From contig CABJEP010000014.1 in the NCBI GenBank assembly GCA_902364645.1, positions 1-64,000 on the forward strand: a stretch of DNA of 64,000 nucleotides. The letters are read 5' to 3'. Source of the DNA: Coriobacteriaceae bacterium. GTDB taxonomy: Bacteria > Actinomycetota > Coriobacteriia > Coriobacteriales > Coriobacteriaceae. Shown here in pieces: positions 1-8,945 of the stretch. The notes under the pieces were generated by a model. That model was not told the DNA's origin. It did not search any database and saw only the letters and a program-made list of their open reading frames with translations. Positions within the stretch are counted from its first letter, which is position 1. Each line of letters starts with the position of its first letter. The position numbers were made by a program, and so were the translations under genes.

Positions 1-60
1 AGGAAGCGGCTCAGGGCGATATACGCCGTGATGCGCGACCGGGTGCCTTACCGGGAGTAG
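1..60 (+). CDS. C-terminal tail of an upstream protein, possibly an IS110-like transposase
   Basis: Frame 1 is open from the window edge and stops at TAG 58-60, leaving 19 residues ending RDRVPYRE. A basic tail of this kind (RKRLRAIYAVMRDRVPYRE) resembles the C-terminus of IS110-family transposases, but 19 residues cannot prove it. The sequence after the stop, near 69-95, contains TTGACA and could be part of an insertion-sequence end or a promoter for recQ. The upstream sequence is needed to decide. Confidence 0.35.
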   Translation, partial: RKRLRAIYAVMRDRVPYRE

Positions 61-190
61 CCCCGACGGTTGACAAAACTATAGGAACACCCAATGACTA
101 CCCGCAGAATGAGCGTGGCTGATAGCCGTGCGGCACCGGTCCGCGTGGCGGCGTATAATCGGCGGCAGATGACTTGGACGTTAGGAAATC

Positions 191-2170
191 ATGACCGATA
201 GCATGCAGCAGATGGCGCTCGACACGCTCGGCGCCTATTTTGGCTACACCTCGTTTCGCCCGGGACAGGACCGCATGGTCGATGCGATTCTTGCCGGTCG
301 CGATGCGCTGGGTGTTATGCCCACGGGCGCCGGCAAGTCCATTTGCTACCAGGTGCCTGCGCTCATGCTGCCTGGTATCACCTTTGTGGTGAGCCCGTTG
401 CTGTCGCTTATGGAGGACCAGACCCGCGCGCTGCTCGCGGCGGGTGCGCGACCCAGCTATCTCAACTCCAGCCTTACGCCGGCTCAGCAAAATACCGTGC
501 TCAAGCGGGCGCGCGAGGGCCGCTATCAGCTTATGTACGTGGCACCCGAGCGTCTGCTCGAGCCGCGCTTTTTAGCCTTTGCGCAGGAAGCCGCGGCGGA
601 CGGTGGCATTGGCGTGCCGCTCGTGGCCATTGACGAGGCCCACTGCGTGAGCCAGTGGGGCCAGGATTTTCGTCCCGCCTACCTGCAGATTCGTGAGTTT
701 ATCGATTCGCTGCCGCGGCGCCCCATCGTGGCGGCCTTTACCGCCACGGCGACCGAGCGTGTACGCGCCGATATCCAGCAAATGCTCGGCCTGCAAAACC
801 CGGCGACCGTGGTGACGGGCTTCGATCGCAAGAACCTCTACTTTGGTTGCGAAGAGATGGGCGACAAGGCCAAGACCGCGTGGGTGCGCGACTATGTGAT
901 CGCGCATTCGAGCGAGAGCGGCATCGTGTATTGCTCGACCCGCAAGACGGTCGACGCGCTGGTCGCGGAGCTTGCCGAGGCACTGGGCCCCAGCGGCATT
1001 CGCGTTGGCCGCTACCATGCCGGCATGGGCAACGACGCCCGCCGCCAGAGCCAGCGTGCCTTTATCGACGACGACATTCAGGTGATGGTTGCCACCAACG
1101 CCTTTGGCATGGGCATCGACAAGCCCAACGTGCGCCATGTGATTCACAACAACGTGCCCGAGAGCATTGAAGCGTACTACCAAGAGGCGGGCCGCGCTGG
1201 CCGCGATGGCGATCCGGCCAGCTGTCACTTGCTGTGGAACGGTAACGATTTTCGCATGCGTCGCTTTTTGATCGACCGCGGCGATGCGGCCGACGAGGCG
1301 CTTGACGACGAGCAGCGCGCGTGGGCGCTCCAGAACCGTTATCGCCTGCTCAGCCAGATGGAGGGCTACTGCAATACCACCGGCTGCCTGCGCGAATACA
1401 TGCTGCGCTACTTTGGCGACGAAGCCGCGGCCGAGCATGCGGTTGCGGCTGCTGCGGGCGGCACCGCAGACGACGCCGAGGGCTGCGGCAACTGCAGCAA
1501 TTGCCTCACGCAGTTCGAGGTCGAGGACGTCACCGATATGGCCCGCGCCACCGTGCGCTATGTGGCCACGCGTCCCATGCGCTTTGGCAAGTCGCTCATT
1601 GCCGACGTGCTCCACGGCGGCAACACCGAGCGCATTCGCCAGATGCATCTGGACGAGGACCGCGGCTACGGTGAGCTGTCGAGCGAATCGGTCGGGCGTA
1701 TCAAGGACATCATCGGCCAGCTGTGCGGCCGCGGTTATTTGGCCACCTCGCAGGGGCAGTACCCGGTCGTGGGGCTTGGCCCGCGCGCTGGCGAGGTCGA
1801 GGACGAGACGTTTGCCTTTACCGTTAAGCGCCGCGCGTCCAAGCGCAAGGCCTCGACCCGCGCCCGCCGTGCGGTGGATCTGCTGCGCGAGGAGGCCGAG
1901 CTGGATCAGCGCCCGCGCGTGGGCGACGATGCCGAGCTGTTCGAGTGCCTGCGTGCCCTCCGCAAGGAGATCTCGACGGAGCTGGAGATGGCACCGTATA
2001 TGGTCTTTTCCGACAAGGCCCTGCGCGGCCTGTGCCGCCTGCGTCCACAGACGCGCGAGGAGCTGATCCAGGTCAACGGCATTGGCGAGAAAAAAGCCGA
2101 CGCCTTTGGCGAGCAGTTTATGGCGGCGATTGAAGAATTTGAGTCCGAGCATGCGCGGGAGGGAGCGTAA
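191..2170 (+). CDS. recQ: ATP-dependent DNA helicase RecQ
   Basis: This 659-residue superfamily 2 helicase should unwind DNA 3' to 5' in recombination and repair. The Q-motif/FRPGQ region is near residues 21-26, Walker A (MPTGAGKS) near 43-50, the DEAHC box near 148, motif III FTATAT near 185 and the arginine-finger motif GRAGRDG near 334. The RecQ zinc module is visible as cysteines near 393-398 and the CGNCSNC cluster near 434. A winged helix follows, and a C-terminal HRDC domain covers roughly 580-655. Length and order match the family. The stop codon overlaps the start of the GntR gene (TAATG), so the two are probably translationally coupled. Confidence 0.96.
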   Translation: MTDSMQQMALDTLGAYFGYTSFRPGQDRMVDAILAGRDALGVMPTGAGKSICYQVPALMLPGITFVVSPLLSLMEDQTRALLAAGARPSYLNSSLTPAQQNTVLKRAREGRYQLMYVAPERLLEPRFLAFAQEAAADGGIGVPLVAIDEAHCVSQWGQDFRPAYLQIREFIDSLPRRPIVAAFTATATERVRADIQQMLGLQNPATVVTGFDRKNLYFGCEEMGDKAKTAWVRDYVIAHSSESGIVYCSTRKTVDALVAELAEALGPSGIRVGRYHAGMGNDARRQSQRAFIDDDIQVMVATNAFGMGIDKPNVRHVIHNNVPESIEAYYQEAGRAGRDGDPASCHLLWNGNDFRMRRFLIDRGDAADEALDDEQRAWALQNRYRLLSQMEGYCNTTGCLREYMLRYFGDEAAAEHAVAAAAGGTADDAEGCGNCSNCLTQFEVEDVTDMARATVRYVATRPMRFGKSLIADVLHGGNTERIRQMHLDEDRGYGELSSESVGRIKDIIGQLCGRGYLATSQGQYPVVGLGPRAGEVEDETFAFTVKRRASKRKASTRARRAVDLLREEAELDQRPRVGDDAELFECLRALRKEISTELEMAPYMVFSDKALRGLCRLRPQTREELIQVNGIGEKKADAFGEQFMAAIEEFESEHAREGA

Positions 2171-2937
2171 TGATGGCAGCCGATAGCAAGACCGAACGTT
2201 CCGAGCGCGCCGAGGTGCCCGCCGTGCCGCTGTACCAGCAGGTTATGGACGACCTAAAGGGCGAGATCGCGCGCGGCGTGTACGCATCCGGCTCGCGCAT
2301 TCCTTCCGAGATGGAGCTCGCGAAGTCCTACGGCGTGGGACGCATCACCGTGCGCCGCGCCATCGAGGAGCTGTCGCGCGCGGGGTATCTCAACCGCCAG
2401 CAGGGGAGGGGCACGTTTGTGTGCGCGCCCAAGCTCAAGCGCAAGATTGTCCAGAAGGGTGACGTTCAGAGCTTTTCCGAGGGTTGCGCCGCCAACGACA
2501 TGGTGGCCGGAGCACGCCTGGTGTCGCGCACGGTGGTTGCGGCGACGCGTGAGGACGCGGCGTTTTTTGGTGTGGAACCCGGCTGCGAGCTCATCGTTGT
2601 CGAGCGCGTGCGCACGGCCGACGGCATCCCCGTCATGCTCGAGAACAACGCCTTTGTGCTGGCTGACCATCCCTATCTGCAGACACTTGCCGATAAGGAC
2701 CTCACGGACAATTCCATCTTTGCGCTCGTTGCCGAGCATTCGGGTCGCGCGCCGCTCAAGTCCGACCCCTGCACCGTGGAGATTGCGCTTGCCGATGCTC
2801 AGACGGCCCCGCTGCTGGAGGTGCCGGTCGGCGAGCCGCTCTTCTATATGGAGGCCTACTTTACCGACGCCGGCGGGCGCCCTCTACTGCTCGGCCGCCA
2901 AAAGATCGTGGGCTCGCGCTACGTGTTCGACATCTAA
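2170..2937 (+). CDS. GntR/HutC-family transcriptional regulator (UTRA effector domain)
   Basis: This 255-residue regulator has an N-terminal winged helix (about 20-85, with the PLYQQ, SGSRIPSE and RITVRRAIEEL signatures). A C-terminal UTRA domain (about 105-250) binds a small effector, usually a phosphosugar or related metabolite. It overlaps the recQ stop by one base, and a purine-rich Shine-Dalgarno lies at 2157-2165. It sits directly upstream of a SIS-domain sugar-phosphate enzyme whose promoter carries two ATAGAAC-type repeats. The simplest reading is a local repressor of that gene, induced by its substrate. A second regulator of the same family is at 12782. Confidence 0.9.
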   Translation: MMAADSKTERSERAEVPAVPLYQQVMDDLKGEIARGVYASGSRIPSEMELAKSYGVGRITVRRAIEELSRAGYLNRQQGRGTFVCAPKLKRKIVQKGDVQSFSEGCAANDMVAGARLVSRTVVAATREDAAFFGVEPGCELIVVERVRTADGIPVMLENNAFVLADHPYLQTLADKDLTDNSIFALVAEHSGRAPLKSDPCTVEIALADAQTAPLLEVPVGEPLFYMEAYFTDAGGRPLLLGRQKIVGSRYVFDI

Positions 2938-2946
2938 CGTCCACAG

Positions 2947-2963
2947 ATAGAACAATATAGAAC
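2947..2963 (+). promoter_or_regulatory. Operator-like site 1 (ATAGAAC direct repeat)
   Basis: Seventeen bases with two ATAGAAC half-sites 10 bp apart, one helical turn. A near copy with one mismatch is at 3009-3025. This copy lies upstream of the -35 box of the SIS gene. Binding by the adjacent GntR protein is inferred from position and repetition. Confidence 0.5.
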
Positions 2964-2980
2964 AAGTTTGGTGAAATGAC

Positions 2981-3010
2981 TTCACGGGCGTCGTCGTGCG
3001 TGCTATAAAT
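2981..3010 (+). promoter_or_regulatory. Promoter of the first SIS-domain gene
   Basis: A -35 box TTCACG (2981-2986) and a -10 box TATAAA (3004-3009) are separated by 17 bp, which is ideal sigma70 spacing. Transcription should start near 3016, about 65 bp before the ATG at 3082. An operator-like repeat begins at the -10 box and covers the predicted start site. Confidence 0.6.
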
Positions 3011-3025
3011 AGGACAATATAGAAC
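3009..3025 (+). promoter_or_regulatory. Operator-like site 2 over the transcription start
   Basis: A near-identical copy of the 2947-2963 site (ATAGGAC plus ATAGAAC, 10 bp apart) starting exactly 62 bp downstream. It overlaps the -10 box and predicted start site, the usual place for a repressor. The shared core ACAATATA recurs upstream of the second GntR gene and of the PTS EIIA gene. Confidence 0.5.
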
Positions 3026-3081
3026 GACCGCAGGTACGAGCTGTAGTCGTTCAAAACCGCCACACAAGAAGGAGCATCAGC

Positions 3082-4050
3082 ATGAACGCACATGATCTGG
3101 TTCAGGAAATCATCGAGCGCAAGGGTAAGATCGAGAATGTCTTTTGGATCGCTTGTGGCGGTTCGATGATCGACCTGATGCCGGCCAACGAGCTGCTCAA
3201 GCGCGAGGCCACCACGTTTACCTCGACGGTCTACACGGCACGCGAGTTTTGCCTGATGGCTCCTAAGAGCCTTGGCGAGAAGTCGCTCGTTATTGCCTGC
3301 AGCCACAGCGGCAACACGCAAGAGGTCGTTGACGGCTGCGAGATGGCGCTGGCTGCCGGTGCCGAGGTTGTTGCCATGACCGACTGCGAGGGCTCAAAGA
3401 TCGATAACGGCAAGTGGACCACCTGGGTCTATCCGTGGGGCGAAGGCGTGCCGCAGGCCGAGGTCCCGCAGGGCATCGGCGCCCTGATTGCTGCCGAGCT
3501 GCTCGACCAGCAGGAAGGTTACGAGGCGCTTGCCGACATGTACGCCGGCCTTAAGCAGATGGATGCCCTACTGCCCGCTGCCCGCGAGAAGGTCAACGCC
3601 GAGCTGGGCGATCGCTTTGCTGAACTCTGCCAGCAGCACAAGTTCTTCTATATCCTGGGATCCGGCCCTAACTTTAGCCAGACCTACGCCATGGCCATCT
3701 GCTCGCTCATGGAGATGCAGTGGCAGCACTGCTGCTACATCCACTCTGGCGAGTATTTCCACGGCCCGTTCGAAGCCACCGAGCCCGGCGTGTTCTACTT
3801 TGTGCAGCTTGGCGCGGGCGAGTGCCGCCCCATGGAGGAGCGTGCGCTCGCGTTCCTCAACACGCACACCGATACGATTATGGTGCTCGACGCGCTTGAG
3901 TACGGCGTGGGCGAAGTGCCTGCCAGCGTGCGTTCGTTCCTGGAGCCAATCTTCTTCTACAACATGAGCTGCGAGCTGCGCGCCGCACGCGGCAAGGTGT
4001 TCGACCACAGCCCCGAGGTTCGTCGCTACATGGGCATCGAGCAGTACTAG
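3082..4050 (+). CDS. SIS-domain sugar-phosphate enzyme, fructoselysine-6-phosphate deglycase-like
   Basis: This 322-residue protein has a tandem sugar-isomerase fold. The first SIS motif shows ACGGS near residue 25 and SHSGNTQE near 75. The second half contains the SGEYFHGPFE stretch near 223, typical of FrlB-like and GlmS-C-like enzymes that deglycate phosphorylated sugar-amines. It has its own promoter and an AAGGAG ribosome binding site, and follows a GntR regulator. A mannose-family PTS with another SIS enzyme lies 10 kb away under similar operator sequences, so a role in Amadori-compound breakdown is likely. An aldose-ketose isomerase of another amino-sugar cannot be excluded. Confidence 0.75.
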   Translation: MNAHDLVQEIIERKGKIENVFWIACGGSMIDLMPANELLKREATTFTSTVYTAREFCLMAPKSLGEKSLVIACSHSGNTQEVVDGCEMALAAGAEVVAMTDCEGSKIDNGKWTTWVYPWGEGVPQAEVPQGIGALIAAELLDQQEGYEALADMYAGLKQMDALLPAAREKVNAELGDRFAELCQQHKFFYILGSGPNFSQTYAMAICSLMEMQWQHCCYIHSGEYFHGPFEATEPGVFYFVQLGAGECRPMEERALAFLNTHTDTIMVLDALEYGVGEVPASVRSFLEPIFFYNMSCELRAARGKVFDHSPEVRRYMGIEQY

Positions 4051-4102
4051 GTACCGGGAAAAAAGTATCCACCTTCGATTCGCAAGCGAATAGCGTGCGT
4101 AA

Positions 4103-4142
4103 AAAGCGGGCCGCGCCGGGGATTTCCGGCGCGGCCCGCTTT
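4103..4142. terminator. Bidirectional Rho-independent terminator
   Basis: A perfect 17-bp stem (4103-4119 with 4126-4142) with a 6-base loop lies between the convergent SIS gene and dehydrogenase gene. The A-run on one side and T-run on the other let it serve both strands. Confidence 0.85.
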
Positions 4143-4184
4143 GCATGGCGTCCGTATGAGCGAGGTGTCGCGTCAAGCGGCGGA

Positions 4185-5162
4185 CTACTTCGCGTCGTAG
4201 GCCTCGGCGTCCCACCAGTCGAGCTGGGCGATGTTGTCGCGGATGTGCTGGCAGCTCTTGTGGAAGCCCTCGAGCTCGTGCTCGGACAGGTCGAGCGTGT
4301 AGACCTCCTCGACGCCCTCGGCACCGATCACGCACGGCAGGGAGGTAAAGATACCCTCCTCGCCATACTGGCCGGTCATGAGCGTGGATGCCGAAAGCAC
4401 GGCGTGCTCGTTGTGCAGCACGGCGGCGCAGACGCGCGCGGCGGAGTTGGCAACGGCGTACTCGGTGCACTGCTTGCCCTGGTAGGTTACATAGCCGCCC
4501 TTGCGTGCGAGCTCCTCGATCTCCATGTGGTCGAAGGCATACTTGTCGGGGTTCTCGGCCTGAAGCTCGTTGAGTCTCTTGCCGGCGATGGTTGCGGCCT
4601 TAAAGGCGGCCAGCTGGCTAAAGCCGTGCTCGCCGATCATGTAGGCGTCGATGGACTTGGGGCTCACGCCGACCTTCTTGGAGATCTCGGTGCGCAGGCG
4701 GGCGGAGTCCAGGCCGCAGCCCGAGCCGATGATCTTCTTGGGATCGTAGCCGGTCAGGTGCCACAGCTCGGTGCACACGACGTCGCAGGGGTTGGAGATG
4801 CTCACGAAGATGCCGTCAAAGCCGGCGTCGACGATGCGCTTGGCAAAGGTGCGGGCGGCGTCGGTGGTAAAGAACAGCTCGCCGTCGCGGTTGCCGGCGG
4901 CCAGCGCGACCTTGCCGGCGGCGTTGACGATGACGTCGCAGCAGGCAAGCTCCTCGTAGTGGTCGTAGCAGTTGACGATCTTGGTGTTGTACGGGACAAA
5001 CGAAAGGGAGTCGCGCAGGTCCTGGACCTCGGACGTCACCTTGGCCTCGTTGATATCGCACAGGTACAGCTCATCGGCAATGCCCTGCATGAGCAGACTG
5101 TTGGCAACATGTGCTCCTACGTGGCCCTGGCCGACCACACCGATCTTACGCGTCTGGTACAT
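4185..5162 (-). CDS. NAD-dependent L-2-hydroxyacid dehydrogenase (L-2-hydroxyisocaproate dehydrogenase-like)
   Basis: A 325-residue member of the lactate/malate dehydrogenase family. The Rossmann motif GQGHVG is near residue 11, followed by the conserved SNPCDV segment and the catalytic histidine motif GEHGFSQ. The active-site loop lacks the lactate-type NQKPGETR pattern. Together with the ARKGGY segment this resembles L-2-hydroxyisocaproate dehydrogenases more than true L-lactate dehydrogenase. The enzyme should reduce 2-oxoacids with NADH. The start at 5162 is preceded by AAAGGATG. It is monocistronic and divergent from metA. Substrate preference is inference. Confidence 0.82.
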   Translation of the reverse strand: MYQTRKIGVVGQGHVGAHVANSLLMQGIADELYLCDINEAKVTSEVQDLRDSLSFVPYNTKIVNCYDHYEELACCDVIVNAAGKVALAAGNRDGELFFTTDAARTFAKRIVDAGFDGIFVSISNPCDVVCTELWHLTGYDPKKIIGSGCGLDSARLRTEISKKVGVSPKSIDAYMIGEHGFSQLAAFKAATIAGKRLNELQAENPDKYAFDHMEIEELARKGGYVTYQGKQCTEYAVANSAARVCAAVLHNEHAVLSASTLMTGQYGEEGIFTSLPCVIGAEGVEEVYTLDLSEHELEGFHKSCQHIRDNIAQLDWWDAEAYDAK

Positions 5163-5373
5163 ATATGCATCCTTTCGGCCGAGTTTTTCGCGTCGAACCA
5201 TTGTAGCGTCCTGCTGTCACTTTGCTAGGCTAAAGCGCCGCAGATTTTTGGGACATGCCTTAATCTCTACTTTTGGAGTGATTTGGGCCGCTGGCGGTGT
5301 CTCGGAGCGATGTACTCGCGCGGATGGGGCCGCTCGTTGTACCATAACTGCAACTGACTCGTAAGGAGCATCC

Positions 5374-6300
5374 ATGCCCATTCGCATCCCCGACGCCCTC
5401 CCTGCTGCCGCGCAGCTCGAGAGCGAGAACATCTTTGTCATGACCGAGTACCGCGCGCTGCACCAGGACATCCGTCCGCTGCGCGTGCTCATCCTCAACC
5501 TCATGCCCACCAAGATCGCCACCGAGACGCAGATCATGCGCAAGCTCTCCAACACACCGCTGCAGGTGGAGGTAGATCTGCTGCGCACCAAGACGCATGA
5601 GGCCACGCACGTAAGCGCCGGTCATCTGGAGACGTTCTACCGCACGTTCGACGATATCCGCGACATCCACTACGACGGCCTGATCATCACGGGCGCGCCC
5701 GTGGAGCAGATGCCGTTCGAGGAAGTCGACTACTGGCCCGAGCTCTGCCAGATCATGGATTGGTCCACCACGCACGTACACTCTACGCTGCACATTTGCT
5801 GGGGCGCGCAGGCGGGGCTCTACCATCATTACGGCATTCAGAAGTACGATCTACCGGCCAAGGCAAGTGGCGTTTTCGAGCATTATTTGGTGAAGCCGCA
5901 AAGCCCGCTGGTCCGCGGCTTCGACGACCGCTTCTATGCCGTGCATTCGCGCAACACCGATGTGCGCCGCGAGGACGTGGAGGCCGAGCCGCAGCTTGAG
6001 GTCGTGGCCGTGTCTGACGAGGTGGGGCTGTACATTGTCAAGTCGACGGACAGTCGTCGCTTCTTTGTCTTTGGCCATCCCGAGTACGATACCGACACGC
6101 TGCGCCTGGAGTACGAGCGCGACGTGAAGCGCGGGCTCAACCCTCAGGTGCCGGCGCATTACTTCCCGGGCGACGATCCCGCTGCCGAGCCGCGCAACGT
6201 CTGGCGCAGCCAGGCTCAGCTGTTCTACACCAACTGGCTCAACTACTATGTCTACCAGACCACGCCCTACGACCTAGCCCGCGCCGGCGAGGAGCACTAG
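5374..6300 (+). CDS. metA: Homoserine O-acyltransferase (MetA family, predicted acetyl-CoA-specific)
   Basis: A 308-residue MetA-family enzyme that activates homoserine for methionine synthesis. The catalytic cysteine is Cys142 (ICWGAQAG), and His235 and Glu237 lie in GHPEYD. Residue 111, which separates succinyl-CoA enzymes (Gly) from acetyl-CoA enzymes (Glu), is Glu here in the TGAPVEQ segment, so the product is probably O-acetylhomoserine. The ATG follows AAGGAG at a good distance. No SAM riboswitch was recognised in the 211-bp divergent gap with the dehydrogenase gene. Confidence 0.95.
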   Translation: MPIRIPDALPAAAQLESENIFVMTEYRALHQDIRPLRVLILNLMPTKIATETQIMRKLSNTPLQVEVDLLRTKTHEATHVSAGHLETFYRTFDDIRDIHYDGLIITGAPVEQMPFEEVDYWPELCQIMDWSTTHVHSTLHICWGAQAGLYHHYGIQKYDLPAKASGVFEHYLVKPQSPLVRGFDDRFYAVHSRNTDVRREDVEAEPQLEVVAVSDEVGLYIVKSTDSRRFFVFGHPEYDTDTLRLEYERDVKRGLNPQVPAHYFPGDDPAAEPRNVWRSQAQLFYTNWLNYYVYQTTPYDLARAGEEH

Positions 6301-6331
6301 GCTACGGCCGTGGCTGTGCTCGCGGCGTGAC

Positions 6332-6448
6332 GAGCGTGGATTTTCGGACACACGAGCGTGGATTATCGGACGTTTGAATAATGAGCGTGGATAATCTCCC
6401 GTTTTTTGCCCCCGAACAGACCCAAAACGGGAAATTTTCCACGCTCAT
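6332..6448. repeat. Structured repeat, copy 1: three GAGCGTGGA units plus one inverted unit
   Basis: GAGCGTGGA occurs at 6332-6340, 6354-6362 and 6383-6391, and inverted at 6438-6446. The region from the third unit to the inverted unit forms a 25-bp inverted repeat (6381-6405 with 6424-6448) with two mismatches. A second copy with the same spacing is at 12391-12504. This copy lies between the convergent ends of metA and the cyclo-ligase gene. Confidence 0.8.
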
Positions 6449-6472
6449 CTTGCGGGTGCGATACAACGGCAT

Positions 6473-7069
6473 TTAGGCGCTGACGATGTTGGGCAGCGGC
6501 AGGTCGGGGGCGTCGGTGGGAACGTGGTCGACGCGCTGTTCGTCAAAGGCGATGCCGACGATTTGGCATGCGGGCGAGAGCATGGGTATGTAGCGGTCGT
6601 AGCAGCCTCCGCCGTAGCCCAGGCGCGCGCCAGTGCGGTCGAAGGCCACGAGCGGCACGACAGCCATGTCGAGCTCGGCGGCAGGCACAATGGGGAAGCG
6701 GTCGCTGTCGACGTCCGTGGCTGCGAAGGCCCGCGTGGGATGAGCGATAAACGGAGCCGTGGATACATCGCCGGCAGAGACTGCCCGCATGCACATGCGC
6801 TGGCCGCGTGCGGCGGGGTCGCTTGCCGAGAACATGCACGGATAGGCCACGCGCCAGTCGCGTTTGGCGGCCGCAGCGGCAAACGCGGCTGGGTCGACCT
6901 CGGAACCCATCGCGGCATAGACGGCAACGGTGTGCGGTGCCGCGGCACCCAAGCGATCCAGCAGCTCAACAAGCCGCGCGCATACAACAGCAGACTTCGC
7001 CGCCCGAACATCCAAATCAATAGCGTTGCGCCGGGCAATCACCGCCCGCCGCAACTCAGCCTTATCCAT
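6473..7069 (-). CDS. 5-formyltetrahydrofolate cyclo-ligase
   Basis: A 198-residue enzyme converting 5-formyltetrahydrofolate and ATP to 5,10-methenyltetrahydrofolate. The N-terminal DKAELRRAVIARR helix and the C-terminal GYGGGCYDRY phosphate-binding motif (about residue 160) are diagnostic. The ATG at 7069 begins MDKAELRR. An in-frame TTG further upstream would add nine residues, but the ATG has a GGGAG about 11 bases upstream and matches the usual family start. It converges with metA; no operon partner is evident. Confidence 0.93.
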   Translation of the reverse strand: MDKAELRRAVIARRNAIDLDVRAAKSAVVCARLVELLDRLGAAAPHTVAVYAAMGSEVDPAAFAAAAAKRDWRVAYPCMFSASDPAARGQRMCMRAVSAGDVSTAPFIAHPTRAFAATDVDSDRFPIVPAAELDMAVVPLVAFDRTGARLGYGGGCYDRYIPMLSPACQIVGIAFDEQRVDHVPTDAPDLPLPNIVSA

Positions 7070-7151
7070 CCCAGTCTCATCTCCCAAACCTTCCAAAAAG
7101 GGACAGGTTTATTTTGGCAGGTTTTATCTGGGCAAACGCGACGGATTCACC

Positions 7152-7194
7152 CCAAACCGCCACAAAGGTGCCTGTCCCCTTTGTGGCGGTTTGG
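7152..7194. repeat. Perfect 17-bp hairpin (GGGACAGG-type repeat)
   Basis: Arms 7152-7168 and 7178-7194 are perfectly complementary around a 9-base loop carrying the reverse of GGACAGGCA. An inverted, imperfect copy lies at about 8946-8987 on the far side of the next gene. A partial unit with GGGACAGG is near 7099-7107. The type resembles REP-like repeats spread by Y1 transposases, but no transposase is nearby. Confidence 0.8.
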
Positions 7195-7279
7195 CTCCCG
7201 CTTGGCTTTGTTGCGCAACAAGGGCTGCATTTTTGGGTTTACCTTCAGGGTGGAAGGAATGAACCGAAAGGAACCCGCC

Positions 7280-8935
7280 ATGTTTTGTCGCTCGTGTGGC
7301 ACGCCGCTTGTCGACGACGCCCTCTTTTGCCCCGTCTGCGGCGCGCCCGTAGCACCCGACCAGGTCGCGGCCACGCAGCAACCCCAGCCTGCCGCGCCCG
7401 CTCCCCAGCAATACGTGCCCGTGCAGCAGCCCGCGCGGCGCAAGCGTTCCAAGAAGCCCCTCATCGCCCTTGCCGCGGTGCTTGCCGTGGCGGCGGGTGT
7501 CGGCGGTGGCGCGCTGTTCTACTTCACCCAGATCGCGACCACCCCAATTGACGAGAAAACCTTCCCGGACAGCGGCATGCGTGCGCTTGTCTCGACCAAG
7601 TACGACACTAACGGTGACGGCCGCATCTCACGCGACGAGGCCAAGGCGGTGACGTCGGTCGAGCTGGACGACATCACGTCGACGCAGGGCCTGGGCAAGG
7701 TGTTCCCCAACGTTACCAGTGTGGAAAATGGCGGGGACAAACTCGTCAACCTGGATCTTTCGGGCTGCGGCGACCTTAAGACCGTCGAGCTTAACTCGGC
7801 GAGTAATGTCACCGTCGTTAATCTGGACGGTTGCGACGACATCGAGAAGCTCGACCTCAAAAATGCCGAAAACCTTAAAAGCATCGATTTTTCGGGCAAA
7901 AAGAAGCTCGCCACGTTGGCGCTGCCGCAGGATACGAAGATTACCGGCATTAAGGACACACAGCTTGACGAGCTGTGGCTGCCGATGTCCTATGAAGGCA
8001 CCGATAAGAGCGATGCGTACGGCGATATCTACGAGATCGAGCGTGACGAGAACGGTTACGTCACGGGCTTCACGTCTGCCGTCAAGCAAGGTGGCGGCGT
8101 AAGCTACAGCGTCGAGCACGATGAGTCGCATCGTATCTCTGAGATTGAGGAAGATCTGGCGGGCGGTTACGAGAACGTCAACACGTTTACGTACGACGCT
8201 GACGGTAACGTCACGCGCATCGACTGCGATGCCGACATTAGCGATTCGTCGAGCACCACGACGTTTACCTACGACGCGGACGGAAACCTGATCAACAAGA
8301 CGACCCATGCGGGTTACGGCGAGAGTGCGAGCACGTATGTCTACCAGGACGGCAACATGGTGACCGACACCGATACCAGCCCGGGCAATCCTCGGACGGT
8401 CGTGTATTCGTACGGATACGACAAGGATCGCGTGACGTCCTTTACGCTGGACTGTCAGGGCGACACCGTGGGCACCAGGTGGACGATCACCGCTGGCTAC
8501 GAGTATGACAAGGATGGCAACATTTCGCGTATCTCGCCTGTGGCATATGACTCGCACGGCAACGATTACGGCTCGCTGAACTCGTATGCCGCGGTGGATT
8601 ATTCGTACAGCGACGGAAAGCTCGACAGGATCGATTCCGAGCGCGGCGGCTATGCGGAGTTTTACTACGACGACCACGGCAACCTGACGTCGGTCGACGA
8701 GTATGCCGGCCGCGGTTCGGATGCCGAGTTTGAGTTTGAGCACGAGGTCGAGTACCAGCGCTACTTCTGCAGCAAGCACGAGAAGAACAAGCCGGAGGAG
8801 TGGATTCGTCTGGATGCAGAGTACGACGTCGACCAGGGTAGCTGGAACAATGACTCCGATTATGGTCGTGAGTGCTTTGCAACCATGTACAAGCTCGATC
8901 CGCTGGCGGCAAGGCTGAACCCGTTCATCAAGTAA
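7280..8935 (+). CDS. Membrane protein with zinc ribbon, EF-hand-like loop, leucine-rich-like and YD-repeat-like regions
   Basis: A 551-residue protein of unknown function. It opens with a CxxCG...CxxCG zinc ribbon (about residues 3-24), then a Pro/Ala/Gln-rich linker, a basic RRKRSKK stretch and one membrane segment (about 58-82). The C-terminal part, probably extracytoplasmic, begins with an EF-hand-like loop (DTNGDGRISRDE). Short leucine-rich-like units follow (NLDLSGCGDLKTVEL and similar), then several YD/RHS-like repeats with the FTYDADGN or YEYDKDGN pattern. The ATG at 7280 follows AAAGGA; an upstream in-frame ATG at 7259 has poor spacing. Inverted hairpin repeats flank the gene. Function is not assigned. 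Confidence 0.7.
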   Translation: MFCRSCGTPLVDDALFCPVCGAPVAPDQVAATQQPQPAAPAPQQYVPVQQPARRKRSKKPLIALAAVLAVAAGVGGGALFYFTQIATTPIDEKTFPDSGMRALVSTKYDTNGDGRISRDEAKAVTSVELDDITSTQGLGKVFPNVTSVENGGDKLVNLDLSGCGDLKTVELNSASNVTVVNLDGCDDIEKLDLKNAENLKSIDFSGKKKLATLALPQDTKITGIKDTQLDELWLPMSYEGTDKSDAYGDIYEIERDENGYVTGFTSAVKQGGGVSYSVEHDESHRISEIEEDLAGGYENVNTFTYDADGNVTRIDCDADISDSSSTTTFTYDADGNLINKTTHAGYGESASTYVYQDGNMVTDTDTSPGNPRTVVYSYGYDKDRVTSFTLDCQGDTVGTRWTITAGYEYDKDGNISRISPVAYDSHGNDYGSLNSYAAVDYSYSDGKLDRIDSERGGYAEFYYDDHGNLTSVDEYAGRGSDAEFEFEHEVEYQRYFCSKHEKNKPEEWIRLDAEYDVDQGSWNNDSDYGRECFATMYKLDPLAARLNPFIK

Positions 8936-8945
8936 CAGCCCACTC

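Noticed and set aside
572..2152. A 526-codon open frame on the minus strand across recQ
   Set aside because: It is a shadow of recQ produced by high third-position GC; it has no ribosome binding site and no recognisable domain.
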